Shown here in pieces: positions 25,683-35,200 of a stretch of 64,000 nucleotides of DNA. The notes beneath the pieces are model-generated. The model made no database searches. It saw only the letters and a program-made list of their open reading frames with translations, and was not told the origin of the DNA. Positions within the stretch are counted from its first letter, which is position 1, and the number at the start of each line of letters is the position of its first letter. A program made the position numbers and the translations under genes. This DNA is from Prescottella defluvii (GTDB taxonomy: Bacteria; Actinomycetota; Actinomycetes; Mycobacteriales; Mycobacteriaceae), in NCBI RefSeq assembly GCF_000738775.1, contig NZ_JPOC01000002.1:1-64000 (forward strand). The letters run 5' to 3'.

Positions 25683-27575
25683 ATGCTGGCAGGGATGTCG
25701 CTCGGCACCGAACTCAAGCGGTTCTCGCGCGGGCTGATGCCGCGGGTCGCCCTCGTGACGATCGTCCTGATGCCCCTGCTGTACGGCGCGCTGTACCTGT
25801 GGGCGTTCTGGGACCCGTTCAGCCAGACCGGCAAGATCCCGGTGGCACTCGTCAACAGCGATCACGGCACCGTCGTGGACGGCAAACCCCTCAACGCCGG
25901 AGACCAGGTGGCGCAGGGCCTGATGGACTCCGGTGACCTCGACTTCCACGAGGTGAGCGCGTACGACGCGTCCACCGGCGTCGCGGACGGACGCTACTAC
26001 TTCTCGGTGACCCTGCCCCGCGACTTCAGCAAGTCCGTGGCCTCCCCCACCGGCCCGGATCCGCAGAAGGCCCGCCTGATCTTCACCTACAACGACGCCA
26101 ACAACTACCTCGGCACCATCATCGGGCAGAACGCCGCGCAACAGATCCTGAACGTCGTCGGCGCACAGATCGGTGAGCAGTCCGTGGACCAGGCGCTCGT
26201 CGGCCTGAGCGCGGCGGGCGACGGACTCCGCAAGGCCGCCGACGGCGCCGGACAGCTCGCGGCCGGCGCGCAGGCCGCCGACGGTGGCGCGCAACAACTC
26301 GCGGGCGGTGCCCGCACGCTCGCCGACGGCCTGGTCACCGCCCACTCCGGCTCGAGCGCCCTCGCCGACGGCACGGCGCAGCTCTCCGCGGGCATCGACA
26401 CCGCAGCCGGTGGGGCGTCCGCGCTGTCCGGGGGCCTGGACCAGTTGTCGGGCGCCACAGTCCAACTCGGGAACGGGGCCGGAGCGCTCAGTGCGGGAGT
26501 GACCCAGCTGGTCGGGCAGGTCACCGGCGCCCTCGGGCCGGCGCTGGACCCGGCGATGCGGGGACAGCTCGCCCAACTCGAGGACGGGGCGCGGCAACTC
26601 GCCTTCCAGCTCGGCGACCCGTCGAGCCCCTACCGGTCGGGCATGTCCCAGGCCGTCGGCGGTGCCGGACAGTTGCGGGACGGCCTGACGCAACTGCAGA
26701 CCGGCGGGCAGCAGGTCGCGACGGGCGCCCGCACCCTCGACGACGGTCTGGCCCAGTTGTCGAGCGGCGGCGAGACTCTCGCGCAGGGTGCCGGACAGCT
26801 CGCCGCCGGTACGACTCAGCTGAAGGACGGATCCGGGGAACTCGCGTCCCAGTTGAAGGAGGGCAGCGAGCAGGTCCCCGCCTGGGATCCGCAGCAGCGC
26901 ACCGTCGTCGCGCAGACGCTGTCGGCACCGGTCGCCCTGGACCAGCACCACGACAACAAGGCCAAGACGTTCGGTACCGGCTTCGCACCGTTCTTCCTGC
27001 CCCTGGCACTGTTCGTCGGCGGCATCATCACGTGGATGCTGTTGCGGCCGGTCCAGACCCGGCCGATCTCGACGGGACTGGGTGCGATGCGGGTGGTGCT
27101 GGCGTCGTACTGGCCCGCCGCACTCATCGCGATCGCGCAGGTGCTGGTCATGTACGTCGTGGTGCACTTCGGCGTCGGACTGGTGCCGGTGTACGTATTC
27201 GGCACCATCGCGTTCCTCGGACTGGTCGGCCTCACCTACATGGCCCTGATCCAGGCGTTCAACGCGATCTTCGGGCCCGCCGTCGGCCGCGTCGTGACAC
27301 TCGCGTTCCTGATGCTGCAACTGGTGTCGTCGGGCGGCATCTACCCCGTGGAGACCACCGCGAAACCGTTCCAGATCCTGCACCCGTTCGACCCGATGAC
27401 CTACGCCGTCAACGGCTTACGCCAACTCACCGTCGGTGGCATCGACTCCCGGCTGTGGGTGTCCATCGCGGTGCTCCTCGGCCTGATGCTCGCGTCCCTG
27501 ACGGCAAGCGCCCTCGCGGTGCGCCGGGACCGCGCGTGGACCCTGATGCGACTGCACCCGCCGATCGAGGTGTGA
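25683..27575 (+). CDS. YhgE/Pip-domain membrane protein
   Basis: A 630-residue protein with one N-terminal membrane helix (residues 20-42), a large extracellular region and five C-terminal helices of the ABC-2 type (GFAPFFLPLALFVGGIITWMLL onward). The outer region (about 175-390) is a long chain of Gly/Ala/Leu repeats such as GAGQLAAGAQ, GAQQLAGGARTLADG and GGASALSGGLDQL, characteristic of the Pip/YhgE/YueB family of phage-receptor and type VII-associated proteins. It likely exports or assembles surface material together with the preceding ATPase-like partner. The conserved C-terminal segment HPFDPMTYAVNGLRQL is present. Confidence 0.83.
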   Translation: MLAGMSLGTELKRFSRGLMPRVALVTIVLMPLLYGALYLWAFWDPFSQTGKIPVALVNSDHGTVVDGKPLNAGDQVAQGLMDSGDLDFHEVSAYDASTGVADGRYYFSVTLPRDFSKSVASPTGPDPQKARLIFTYNDANNYLGTIIGQNAAQQILNVVGAQIGEQSVDQALVGLSAAGDGLRKAADGAGQLAAGAQAADGGAQQLAGGARTLADGLVTAHSGSSALADGTAQLSAGIDTAAGGASALSGGLDQLSGATVQLGNGAGALSAGVTQLVGQVTGALGPALDPAMRGQLAQLEDGARQLAFQLGDPSSPYRSGMSQAVGGAGQLRDGLTQLQTGGQQVATGARTLDDGLAQLSSGGETLAQGAGQLAAGTTQLKDGSGELASQLKEGSEQVPAWDPQQRTVVAQTLSAPVALDQHHDNKAKTFGTGFAPFFLPLALFVGGIITWMLLRPVQTRPISTGLGAMRVVLASYWPAALIAIAQVLVMYVVVHFGVGLVPVYVFGTIAFLGLVGLTYMALIQAFNAIFGPAVGRVVTLAFLMLQLVSSGGIYPVETTAKPFQILHPFDPMTYAVNGLRQLTVGGIDSRLWVSIAVLLGLMLASLTASALAVRRDRAWTLMRLHPPIEV

Positions 27576-27580
27576 GAGGA

Positions 27581-29716
27581 CTAGCCGCCGGGCGTGGGAG
27601 GCGGCGGCGTCGTACCTTCCTCCGTCGGCTTCGGGGCCGGCTCGTTGGACACGCACTTCACGATCGGGACCGGGTCGTACCGGACCGTCCGGGTGTTGCG
27701 GGAGATCTCGGCACCGGTCTTGGCGTCGGTGATGATCCGGGTGTCACTGGTCGTGAATCCCGGTGCGCCGCCGGACGGTACACAGTGCGGACCGGCGGGC
27801 AGCGTGATCGTGTTGGGCGACGTCTGGTTGGTGCGGCCGCCCGTGACGGATTCGACGTCGACGGTCTTGGTGCCCCAGATCCGCACCGTGATGTTCGAGT
27901 TGGTGCCGATGGTCTGGATCATCACGCCCGTCTTCGACGGGTTCCGGAACTTCAGGTCGATCGCGCCCTCGAACACGGTCGCCTCGCGAGCCGCCGGGTA
28001 GCGAGAGATGTAGTAGCTGTGCTCGGTGTGCTCGATGTCTTCCATGCCGGCGAAGTACGTGGCGTTGTAGAGGGTGGTCGCGAGCTGGCTGATTCCGCCG
28101 CCGACGGCCTTGTCCGGGCGGCCGTTGTTGATGATGCCCGAGTCGACGTATCCCTGGGCCGCGCCCCGGGGGCCGGTCTCGGCGTCGAACGAGAAGATCT
28201 CGCCCGGCTTGACGAGCACACCGTTGATCTTGTCGGCCGCGAGCCGGATGTTGACGCCGGACGCGTACTCGAAGCCACCGGTGGTGTACTCGCCGATCAC
28301 CTCGCGGATGCCGAGATCCTTCGCGCCCTCGGTCGTGAGCGCCGGTTCCACGGCCTCGTAGATCGCGGGGGTGGTGCGCTCACCGGGAGCGACCAGCAGC
28401 GCCGGCAACGGCTCGAGTGTCTTGGGCCACTGCACCATGTCGCCGGTCACCGACGGGATCACCTGCGGCGAACCGCTCGCGAGGCTGATCTGCGCGTCCT
28501 TGGGCTTGATGTCGGTGCTCGCGAGCTGCGGCGCGAGGATCGCGGTGGCCGCCTCGACGTCGTACTGCGGGGACAGACCGCCGCCGCCGTCCGGGACGAA
28601 CGACAGCACCTCGCCGACCTGGTCCCGTGGCAGCGTCGCGACCGCACCGTCACGCCCGGTGACCACGACGTTCGACGCGACCGCGGGAGTCGCCACGTCA
28701 CGCAACGCGGCATCGACCCCGGCCTGCGTCACCGTCACATCGACGACGTCGACCGGCAGATCGACGGTGGTGCCGAACGCCCAGTCCGCGACGAACGTGT
28801 CCGCGGCATCGTCGGTCCGCAGGCTCTGCCCCGGCAACGGTGCGACCGGGACCGGCGTCGCACCCTCGAACACGACGTTGCCCTCGCGGGGCGCCCTGTC
28901 CGATTCCTTCTGCACGCCGGCAATGGCACCGTCGAGAGCATTCTCGTCGACCGTCGAGACGAGCCCGACCTCACGGTTGGTGAACAGCGACGCCACCCGG
29001 GTGAACGGGTTGACCGGCTGGTTCCCCACCCGGTCGAGGGTCGCGGTCCAGTCGACACCGACACCGGCCTGCGCCGGCACGATCGCGCTCTCGGTGGTCC
29101 CGGCGAGCACCGGCACCGGGCTGTCCACCCGCGGTCCGAGCTGCGCGCGCAGAGTCGCCTCGGCCGACGACAAACTCTCGCCACCGATCTCCACACCGGC
29201 GACGGTGACGCCACGCGGCACCCGGTCGGCGGAGACGACCCAGTCCACCGTGTACGCGAGGACCGCCACGGCCGCCACGCCACCGGCGATCGCCGCGTAC
29301 TTCACCCAGCCCGGCCTCCCCGACGACGCGGGCTCGGGCGTCGGCTCGGGTGCCGGCTCCGGCGTCGGCACGGGTGTCGGCTCCGGTGTCGGCTCGGGTG
29401 TCGGCTCCGACCCTGCATCGGCCGGCTCGGGGTCAGCGGGCACAGCGGGCACTGCGGCGAAAACCTCGGTGGGAGCCTCCGACGCGGCATCCGGCGTCGG
29501 CTCGGACGGCACGTCCGAGGTGTCCGACTCATCCACAGCATCCGGCGTCGGCTCGGACGGCACGTCCGAGCCGTCCGGCTCCGCCGCAGCATCCTGCTGC
29601 TTCGGCTGGTCGGATTCCGGCTGCACGGCGGGCATGATCTCGGTGGGATTGTCGTCCGGCTCCGAACCGTCCAGATGGTTTCCGGAACCGCTGTTGCCGT
29701 CGCGCTCGTCACTCAT
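27581..29716 (-). CDS. VanW-family membrane-anchored protein
   Basis: A 711-residue protein. Residues 1-140 are an acidic, repetitive cytoplasmic tail with SDVPSEPTPDA duplicated and a run of PEPTP units. One membrane helix follows (YAAIAGGVAAVAVLAYTVDWVV), then an extracellular part with peptidoglycan-binding-4-like repeats and the VanW domain near residues 470-620 (GVNIRLAADKINGVLVKPGE, GGGISQLATTLYNAT, EHSYYISRYPAAREATV). VanW proteins are wall-associated and of uncertain function. ATG 29716 is chosen because GGAGGG lies 6 nt upstream; a GTG nine codons earlier reads through that SD. The tail-to-tail gap to the Pip gene is 5 bp. Confidence 0.85.
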   Translation of the reverse strand: MSDERDGNSGSGNHLDGSEPDDNPTEIMPAVQPESDQPKQQDAAAEPDGSDVPSEPTPDAVDESDTSDVPSEPTPDAASEAPTEVFAAVPAVPADPEPADAGSEPTPEPTPEPTPVPTPEPAPEPTPEPASSGRPGWVKYAAIAGGVAAVAVLAYTVDWVVSADRVPRGVTVAGVEIGGESLSSAEATLRAQLGPRVDSPVPVLAGTTESAIVPAQAGVGVDWTATLDRVGNQPVNPFTRVASLFTNREVGLVSTVDENALDGAIAGVQKESDRAPREGNVVFEGATPVPVAPLPGQSLRTDDAADTFVADWAFGTTVDLPVDVVDVTVTQAGVDAALRDVATPAVASNVVVTGRDGAVATLPRDQVGEVLSFVPDGGGGLSPQYDVEAATAILAPQLASTDIKPKDAQISLASGSPQVIPSVTGDMVQWPKTLEPLPALLVAPGERTTPAIYEAVEPALTTEGAKDLGIREVIGEYTTGGFEYASGVNIRLAADKINGVLVKPGEIFSFDAETGPRGAAQGYVDSGIINNGRPDKAVGGGISQLATTLYNATYFAGMEDIEHTEHSYYISRYPAAREATVFEGAIDLKFRNPSKTGVMIQTIGTNSNITVRIWGTKTVDVESVTGGRTNQTSPNTITLPAGPHCVPSGGAPGFTTSDTRIITDAKTGAEISRNTRTVRYDPVPIVKCVSNEPAPKPTEEGTTPPPPTPGG

Positions 29717-29877
29717 GAATGGGCCCTCCTGCCGAATCGACACCGTGCCGGGCCGTCGCGTTACGTGTTTCTATCCGTGCAGCCTAGTCCTCGGGACTCC
29801 GGGTGACCGCCCGGGAATCCCGGTCGGCGACCACCACTGGCATCATTGCGCGCCGACGACAGGCGGAGAAGAAGAGC

Positions 29878-29924
29878 GGCCCCGTGTGATTGCCAGGTCG
29901 GGGGTCAGGCAATAACACGGGGCC
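29878..29924 (-). terminator. terminator downstream of fadA2
   Basis: A long bulged hairpin, GGCCCCGTGT with ACACGGGGCC and an inner ATTGCC with GGCAAT, lies 80 bp past the fadA2 stop and upstream of the VanW gene on the same strand. Confidence 0.65.
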
Positions 29925-30004
29925 GACTGGATTATCGCTCCCCGCCGGGGCGCGTTACATCCGGGGTTTCGGGTCGGTCGGATTTCGGCCGCCCGACCGC
30001 GCGA

Positions 30005-31342
30005 TCACACCTCGACGATGGCGGTGACGCCCTGGCCGCCGGCCGCGCAAATCGAGATCAGGCCGCGACCCGATCCCTTCTCTGCCAGCATCTTCGCGAG
30101 CGAGGCCACGATGCGGCCACCCGTGGCCGCGAAGGGGTGACCGGCCGCGAGCGACGATCCGTTGACATTGAGCTTGGACCGGTCGATGGACCCCAGCGCC
30201 CCGTCCAGGCCCAGACGCTGCTTGCAGTACTCGTCGGATTCGAACGCCTGCAGCGTCGCCAGGACCACCGACGCGAAGGCCTCGTGGAACTCGTAGAAGT
30301 CGAAATCCTGGAGGGTGAGGCCGTTGCGGGCCAGCAGCCGCGGGATGGCGTACGTGGGCGCCATGAGCAGCCCGTCGCCGCCGTGGATGTAGTCGACCGC
30401 GGCGGTCTCCGAGTCCACGAGGTGCGCGAGGACCGGCAGGTTCCGCTCGGCCGCCCACTCGTCGGTGGACAGCAGCACCGCGGACGCGCCGTCGGTGAGC
30501 GGCGTGGAGTTGCCGGCCGTCATGGTCGCGTCGCCCAGCTTGGTGCCGAACACCGGCTTGAGCGTCGCCAGCTTGTCGACGTTCGAGTCGGGGCGCAGGT
30601 TGTCGTCGCGGGTCAGTCCGAGGAACGGAGTGACCAGGTCGTCGAAGAAGCCCCGGTCGTACGCCGCGGCCATGTTCCGATGGCTGGCCACCGCGAGCTC
30701 GTCCTGATCCTCGCGACGGACACCGAACTCCTTCGCGGTGATCGCGGCGTGATCACCCATCGACAACCCGGTGCGCGGCTCGCCGTTGCGCGGGATCTCG
30801 ATGCCGAGCATCGACGGACGCACCTGCCCCAGCAGCTTGACGCGGTCCGCCGCCGTCCGGGCACGGTTCATCGACAGCAGGAACTCGCGCAGTTCGTTGT
30901 TCACGCCGATCGGCGCGTCCGACGTCGTGTCCACACCGCCGCCGACGCCCGCATCGATCCGGCCGGCCGCGATGGCGTCGCCGACCGCGATGATCGACTG
31001 CAGTCCGGTGCCGCACGCCTGCTGCAGGTCGTACGCCGGGGTGTAGGGGCTCAGGGCGCTGCCGAGCACGCATTCGCGCATGAGGTTGAAGTCGCGGCTG
31101 TGCTTGAGCACCGCGCCACCGACGACCATGCCCAGCTGCTCGCCCTGCAGCCCGAAGCGGCTGACCAGCCCGTCCAGCGTCGCGGTGAACATGTCCTGGT
31201 TGGACGCGTGCGCGTACGCCCGGTCCGAGCGCGCGAAGGGAATGCGGTTGCCGCCGACGATGGCGACGCGGCGTTGCTGCCGACCACCGGCCTGCGGTGC
31301 GGATGCCGGCTTGGCGCTGCGATTACGGGCTCTGCTGGTCAC
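30005..31342 (-). CDS. fadA2: acetyl-CoA acyltransferase (thiolase), FadA2-like
   Basis: A 445-residue thiolase, which cleaves 3-ketoacyl-CoA or runs the reverse condensation. The two catalytic cysteines ([18 protein letters not shown] near the C-terminus) and the histidines of FHEAFAS and [11 protein letters not shown] are intact. Family wording such as [28 protein letters not shown] and [14 protein letters not shown] matches Rv0243 FadA2. The start is uncertain: GTG 31342 has GGAG 6 nt upstream, while ATG 31354 lacks an SD. It is divergent from fabG4 across a perfect palindromic operator. Confidence 0.92.
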   Translation of the reverse strand: MTSRARNRSAKPASAPQAGGRQQRRVAIVGGNRIPFARSDRAYAHASNQDMFTATLDGLVSRFGLQGEQLGMVVGGAVLKHSRDFNLMRECVLGSALSPYTPAYDLQQACGTGLQSIIAVGDAIAAGRIDAGVGGGVDTTSDAPIGVNNELREFLLSMNRARTAADRVKLLGQVRPSMLGIEIPRNGEPRTGLSMGDHAAITAKEFGVRREDQDELAVASHRNMAAAYDRGFFDDLVTPFLGLTRDDNLRPDSNVDKLATLKPVFGTKLGDATMTAGNSTPLTDGASAVLLSTDEWAAERNLPVLAHLVDSETAAVDYIHGGDGLLMAPTYAIPRLLARNGLTLQDFDFYEFHEAFASVVLATLQAFESDEYCKQRLGLDGALGSIDRSKLNVNGSSLAAGHPFAATGGRIVASLAKMLAEKGSGRGLISICAAGGQGVTAIVEV

Positions 31343-31428
31343 GTCGGTCTCCATGTAGGTGGGGGGATCCCGCTGGAAATCTGCTCGAGATCCGCATGGT
31401 CGATCCGCCTCGGCGGTGGATTCTGCAC

Positions 31429-31466
31429 TCGACATTGAACTTACTCCAGAGTAAGTTCAATGTCGA
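31429..31466. promoter_or_regulatory. perfect 18-bp palindrome between fadA2 and fabG4 (TetR-type operator)
   Basis: Two perfect 18-bp arms (TCGACATTGAACTTACTC and its reverse complement) flank a 2-bp CA centre. It sits 50 bp before the fabG4 start and 87 bp before the fadA2 start, so a bound repressor would control both. Its centre TTACTC-CA-GAGTAA is related to the sequences before tetR and fadE5. Confidence 0.8.
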
Positions 31467-31515
31467 CACCGCACCCGGATGTCCGGGTGCCCGATTGCGA
31501 CAAAGAAGGTGGACC

Positions 31516-32862
31516 GTGGCAGCCAGCAAGGGCGCTCCCGACCTCTACTCACAGTTCCTCTCGTCCGCGCCGGGCGCATTCATCGCCAAGCAGACCGGGT
31601 TGCCGCAGCCGGAGAAGCTGCGTCGCTACAAGGCCGGCGAGCCCGCCCTGGCCGGTCCGATCCTCATCGGCGGCAAGGGCCGCCTCGTCGAGCCGATCCG
31701 GGAACTGCTGTCGGACTACCCCGCCGCCCAGCCCCACGACGACCGCTACGGCGCCCTGGTGTTCGACGCCACCGGCATCGGCCAGGTCACCGAGCTGGTC
31801 CAGCTGTTCGAGTTCTTCCAGCCCGTCATCCGCAACCTCGCGCCGTCGGCACGCGTCGTCGTCCTCGGCACCACACCCGAGCTCGCGTCGAGCGTCGACG
31901 AACAGATCGCCCAGCGCGCGCTCGAGGGCTTCACCCGCAGCGTCGCCAAGGAGATCAAGCGCGGCGCCACCGCCCAGCTGGTCTACGTCTCCCCGGACGC
32001 CGCCACCGGACTGTCCGGCCTCGAGTCCACCCTCCGCTTCCTGCTGTCGGCCAAGTCGGCGTTCGTCGACGGCCAGGTGATCCGGGTCGGCGCCGAGGAC
32101 GCGGTCGCCCCCGCCAGCTGGGACCGCCCGCTCGAGGGCAAGGTCGCCGTCGTCACCGGCGCCGCGCGCGGCATCGGCGCCACCATCGCCGAGGTCCTCT
32201 CCCGTGACGGAGCGCAGGTCGTGTGCGCCGACATCCCGGCCGCCGGACAGGCGCTGTCGGAGACCGCCAACAAGGTGGGCGGCACGTCGCTGGCCCTCGA
32301 CGTCACGGCGGCCGACGCGGCCGACAAGCTCGCCGAACATCTCATGGAGCGGCACGGCGGCGTCGACATCATCGTCCACAACGCCGGCATCACCCGCGAC
32401 AAGACGCTCGCGAACATGGACGAGTCCCGCTGGAACAGCGTCCTCGGCGTCAACCTCCTTGCCCCGCAGAAGATCACCGACGCCCTGGTCGCCAAGGGCG
32501 TGCTGCGTGAGGGCGGCCGGGTGATCGATGTGTCGTCCATCGCGGGCATCGCCGGCAACCGCGGCCAGACCAACTACGGCACCTCCAAGGCCGGCGTCAT
32601 CGGCCTGGTCCAGGCCACCGCACCGGTGCTCGCCGAGAAGAAGATCACCATCAACGCCGTCGCGCCCGGCTTCATCGAGACCGCGATGACCGCCGCCATC
32701 CCGTTCGCGACCCGCGAGGTCGGCCGCCGCGGCAGCTCGCTGCTGCAGGGCGGTCAGACCGTCGACGTCGCGGAACTGGTGTCGTACTTCGCCAGCCCCG
32801 CGTCGGGCGCCGTCACCGGCCAGGTCGTGCGCGTGTGCGGCCAGTCCCTGCTGGGCGCGTGA
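31516..32862 (+). CDS. fabG4: high-molecular-weight 3-oxoacyl-ACP/CoA reductase FabG4
   Basis: A 448-residue two-domain SDR that reduces 3-ketoacyl thioesters with NADH. The N-terminal flavodoxin-like domain (residues 1-205) is degenerate. The C-terminal Rossmann domain has [26 protein letters not shown] and the catalytic S341-Y354-K358 set (VSSIAGI, NYGTSK). Length and layout match the HMwFabG type (Rv0242c). The GTG start has AGAAGGTGGA just upstream; the open frame before it only covers the operator. The htdX ATG overlaps its stop (TGATG). Confidence 0.93.
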   Translation: MAASKGAPDLYSQFLSSAPGAFIAKQTGLPQPEKLRRYKAGEPALAGPILIGGKGRLVEPIRELLSDYPAAQPHDDRYGALVFDATGIGQVTELVQLFEFFQPVIRNLAPSARVVVLGTTPELASSVDEQIAQRALEGFTRSVAKEIKRGATAQLVYVSPDAATGLSGLESTLRFLLSAKSAFVDGQVIRVGAEDAVAPASWDRPLEGKVAVVTGAARGIGATIAEVLSRDGAQVVCADIPAAGQALSETANKVGGTSLALDVTAADAADKLAEHLMERHGGVDIIVHNAGITRDKTLANMDESRWNSVLGVNLLAPQKITDALVAKGVLREGGRVIDVSSIAGIAGNRGQTNYGTSKAGVIGLVQATAPVLAEKKITINAVAPGFIETAMTAAIPFATREVGRRGSSLLQGGQTVDVAELVSYFASPASGAVTGQVVRVCGQSLLGA

Positions 32863-33734
32863 TGACGGGCGGCAAGGGCACCCGCGTGCAGTTGCGCGAG
32901 CAGCCCGGAACCCTCGACAACTACGCCCGCGCCGCACTCGGCGCTCTGCCGTTCGTCAAACCCTCGGGACGACGCAGCCTGCCGAAGGAAACCCTTGCCC
33001 TGCAGGGCCTTCGCGTGGACAGCGCGAACCTTGCCGCATACGCCCGGGTGTGCGGGCTGCGGTTCGGTGACACACTGCCGATCACGTACCCGTTCACGCT
33101 CGTGTTCCCGAGCGTGATGCGACTGCTCACTTCGCGCGAATTCCCCTTCCCTGCAATCGGTTCCGTGCATACCGACAACGTGATCGAGCAACTGCGCCCG
33201 ATCTCGGTGAGCGAGCCGCTGGATCTGTCGGTCCGTGCCGAGAATCTGCGCCCGCACCCCAAGGGCAGCCAGGTGGATCTGGTCAGCGAGATCTCGGTGG
33301 GCCGCGAACTGGTGTGGCGTCAGGTCAGCACGTTCCTCAAGATGCACCCCACCGACGCACCGAAGGAACCCAAGGCCGAACACGAGGCAGAGGTTCCGCC
33401 GCCGCCCACCCGCACGCTGCGAGTGGACCAGAAGATCATCAGCCGGTACGCGGCGGTGTCGGGTGACCGCAATCCGATCCACGTTTCCTCGCTGGGCGCC
33501 AAGGCATTCGGCTTCCCCGGCACGATCGCGCACGGCATGTGGAGCGCCGCGGCGGCGCTGCAACCACTCGAGGGCCGCCTCCCCGATCGCGTGACGTACA
33601 GCGTCCGGTTCGGCAAGCCGATCGTGCTGCCGGCCACGGTGAACCTGTATGCCGACCGGACACCCGACGGCTGGGACCTGGCACTGAAGAACCCGAAGAA
33701 GGGCTACCCGCACCTGACCGCGACCCTGCGGTAG
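32862..33734 (+). CDS. htdX: R-specific 3-hydroxyacyl-thioester dehydratase, HtdX-like
   Basis: A 290-residue double-hotdog enzyme that dehydrates (3R)-hydroxyacyl thioesters. The hydratase-2 motif is in the second hotdog: YAAVSGDRNPIHVSSLGAKA (catalytic Asp and His), then FPGTIAHGMWS. The N-terminal hotdog lacks the motif, as usual. It is translationally coupled to fabG4 and supplies the next step of the cycle (reduction, then dehydration), equal to the Rv0242c-Rv0241c pair. A strong terminator follows. Confidence 0.92.
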   Translation: MTGGKGTRVQLREQPGTLDNYARAALGALPFVKPSGRRSLPKETLALQGLRVDSANLAAYARVCGLRFGDTLPITYPFTLVFPSVMRLLTSREFPFPAIGSVHTDNVIEQLRPISVSEPLDLSVRAENLRPHPKGSQVDLVSEISVGRELVWRQVSTFLKMHPTDAPKEPKAEHEAEVPPPPTRTLRVDQKIISRYAAVSGDRNPIHVSSLGAKAFGFPGTIAHGMWSAAAALQPLEGRLPDRVTYSVRFGKPIVLPATVNLYADRTPDGWDLALKNPKKGYPHLTATLR

Positions 33735-33746
33735 GACCGGTACACA

Positions 33747-33792
33747 GAACGCCCGGGAGCACTCGCGATACCTCGAATGCTCCCGGGCGTTC
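33747..33792. terminator. bidirectional terminator between htdX and merR
   Basis: A 15-bp perfect stem, GAACGCCCGGGAGCA with TGCTCCCGGGCGTTC, and a 16-nt loop lie between convergent genes. Confidence 0.85.
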
Positions 33793-33806
33793 GCGTGCGC
33801 CGGGCG

Positions 33807-34121
33807 TCAGGACGGTCGGCCGTCCAATTCGCCTCGTAGACGGGCATTCTCGGCGACGAGTGCGTCGTTGGCAGTCTCCAGCTCGAGGATCTGCCGGATC
33901 CCGGTCAGATTGACGCCGGCATCGACCAGCTCGGACACCCGCGCGAGGCGGTAGATGTCCTCTTCGCTGTAGCGACGTGTGCCGCCGCCGGTACGAGTCG
34001 GCATGATGAGCCCACGGCGCTCGTACAGTCGCAGCGTCTGCGGACCGATTCCGGTCAACTCCGAAGTCACCGAAATTCCGTAGACTCCGCGGGTCGAGCG
34101 GGGCGGAGACTGTTGCGTCAT
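33807..34121 (-). CDS. MerR-family regulator, HspR-like
   Basis: A compact 104-residue regulator. The winged-helix DNA-binding domain is VYGISVTSELTGIGPQTLRLYERRGLIMPTR / GTRRYSEEDIYRLARVSEL, followed by the family helix VNLTGIRQILELE and a short coiled coil that ends at residue 104. The lack of a ligand-binding C-terminal domain and the GVNL..I.ILELE segment resemble HspR, but the gene is not next to dnaK, so it is probably a paralogue with another target. It is divergent from the whiB unit. Confidence 0.8.
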   Translation of the reverse strand: MTQQSPPRSTRGVYGISVTSELTGIGPQTLRLYERRGLIMPTRTGGGTRRYSEEDIYRLARVSELVDAGVNLTGIRQILELETANDALVAENARLRGELDGRPS

Positions 34122-34589
34122 CGTGGCCTTAATATCGCGTCGAAGTTGGTCGCGTCGGAACTCACGCTCGCAGGTACTTTGTACCGACTCCCGAACGGCC
34201 TCTGCTAGCGGTTGCTCAGGCCTACGGTATCACCGAGGCCACATCGAATGTGCGGCAGCGGCATCAGATTCCCTTGCGCGCCCCACAGGGGTCATCACAC
34301 GCCCGACCCTCTGCCTCCCGCAATCCGAAAAATTCCCTCTCACCTGCATTGGAGATCCAATTTGTCGGAAGATTCAACATATCTAGTTTGGCAGACATAG
34401 ATTTTGTTGTACGGTGAGGAAGTCAAAGCTTCCAGATGCAAGCGAAGAAGAGTGAGACGGAGCAGTCAGTCCACGCCCAACCAGGCAGGCAGGCGCACTC
34501 CACCCCACCGGTCTTCCGAGCTCGAGCGGCGAACCGACAGGTTCAGCAGCTACGGGTGGGCCGTATCAGAGAAGAAAGGATGACCACAC
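34122..34589. other. long divergent leader of merR and the whiB unit
   Basis: About 470 bp without a gene. The part from 34320 to 34440 is clearly less GC-rich than its surroundings and contains the promoter listed at 34388-34415. If that promoter is right, the transcript has a leader of about 170 nt before the first small gene, long enough for a structured regulatory RNA; I could not identify a known riboswitch. Confidence 0.45.
34388..34415 (+). promoter_or_regulatory. putative promoter of the whiB unit
   Basis: TTGGCA (-35) and TACGGT (-10) are separated by 16 bp in an AT-richer pocket. It points rightward to the small gene at 34590 and whiB. Sequence-only prediction. Confidence 0.45.
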
Positions 34590-34733
34590 GTGAGTGCGCA
34601 TCGCCCGACCTTTGCGGGCCGCAGTTCAGCGACATGGTCGCTCAGCACCGAAGAGATCAAGCGCCGCTTGGAGCAGATGTACGGCGGCGACCCGGTCACA
34701 CCGTCCGCCGACGACAGACTCAGCGCCGCCTGA
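34590..34733 (+). CDS. small protein upstream of whiB
   Basis: A 47-codon frame with a GTG start and GAAAGGA 9 nt upstream. The product ends in an amphipathic helix and an acidic tail (LSTEEIKRRLEQMYGG, then DPVTPSADDRLSAA), which looks like a real small protein. An overlapping ATG frame from 34580 is arginine-rich and not convincing. It may be a partner, a leader or an independent micro-protein; function unknown. Confidence 0.5.
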   Translation: MSAHRPTFAGRSSATWSLSTEEIKRRLEQMYGGDPVTPSADDRLSAA

Positions 34734-34840
34734 CACCGTCGCACACCCGCGCAGCGCCTCGACGGCGCGCGCCATCACGAGGCCCCGAGACGCGCACAGA
34801 CGTGATCGGCAGCCGACGAGAATTTCACGAGGAGCATTCG

Positions 34841-35140
34841 ATGACCGGAATCCGCCCGAACCTCGCACCCCTGGCCGACACCTGGGAATGGCAGCAGAAC
34901 GGCAGCTGCCAGGGCATGAACGAATCGATCTTCTTCCCGCCGACCGGCGAACGCGGCAATGCCCGCATGATGCGTGAGCGTCGCGCCAAGGCGGTCTGCG
35001 CGTCCTGCCCGGTCATGAAGAAGTGCCTCGAGCATTCCCTCGCAGTGCCGGAACCCTTCGGAGTGTGGGGCGGCGTCGGCGAATCCGAGCGCGCGATCCT
35101 CGTCCGCGAACGCCGCGCACCGCAACGCGGCGCCGCCTGA
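34841..35140 (+). CDS. WhiB-like (Wbl) iron-sulfur regulator
   Basis: A 99-residue Wbl protein. The four cluster ligands are C23, C53, C56 and C62 in the C-(n29)-C-xx-C-(n5)-C order, and the G[VI]WGG turn is at residues 74-78, followed by an Arg-rich tail for DNA contact (RERRAPQRGA). Such proteins hold an O2/NO-sensitive [4Fe-4S] cluster and bind the primary sigma factor. The exact Whi subgroup is not clear to me. The ATG has GAGGAG 7 nt upstream. Confidence 0.92.
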   Translation: MTGIRPNLAPLADTWEWQQNGSCQGMNESIFFPPTGERGNARMMRERRAKAVCASCPVMKKCLEHSLAVPEPFGVWGGVGESERAILVRERRAPQRGAA

Positions 35141-35200
35141 CCCCAGACACTTCACCGCCTACCACCGCAGCACTTCGATCGAAACAGAAAGGGGCGGAAC

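Noticed and set aside
25401-27383. Minus-strand frame opposite the Pip gene with apparent repeats
   Set aside because: The repeats mirror the Gly/Ala/Leu repeats of the Pip protein; no own features.
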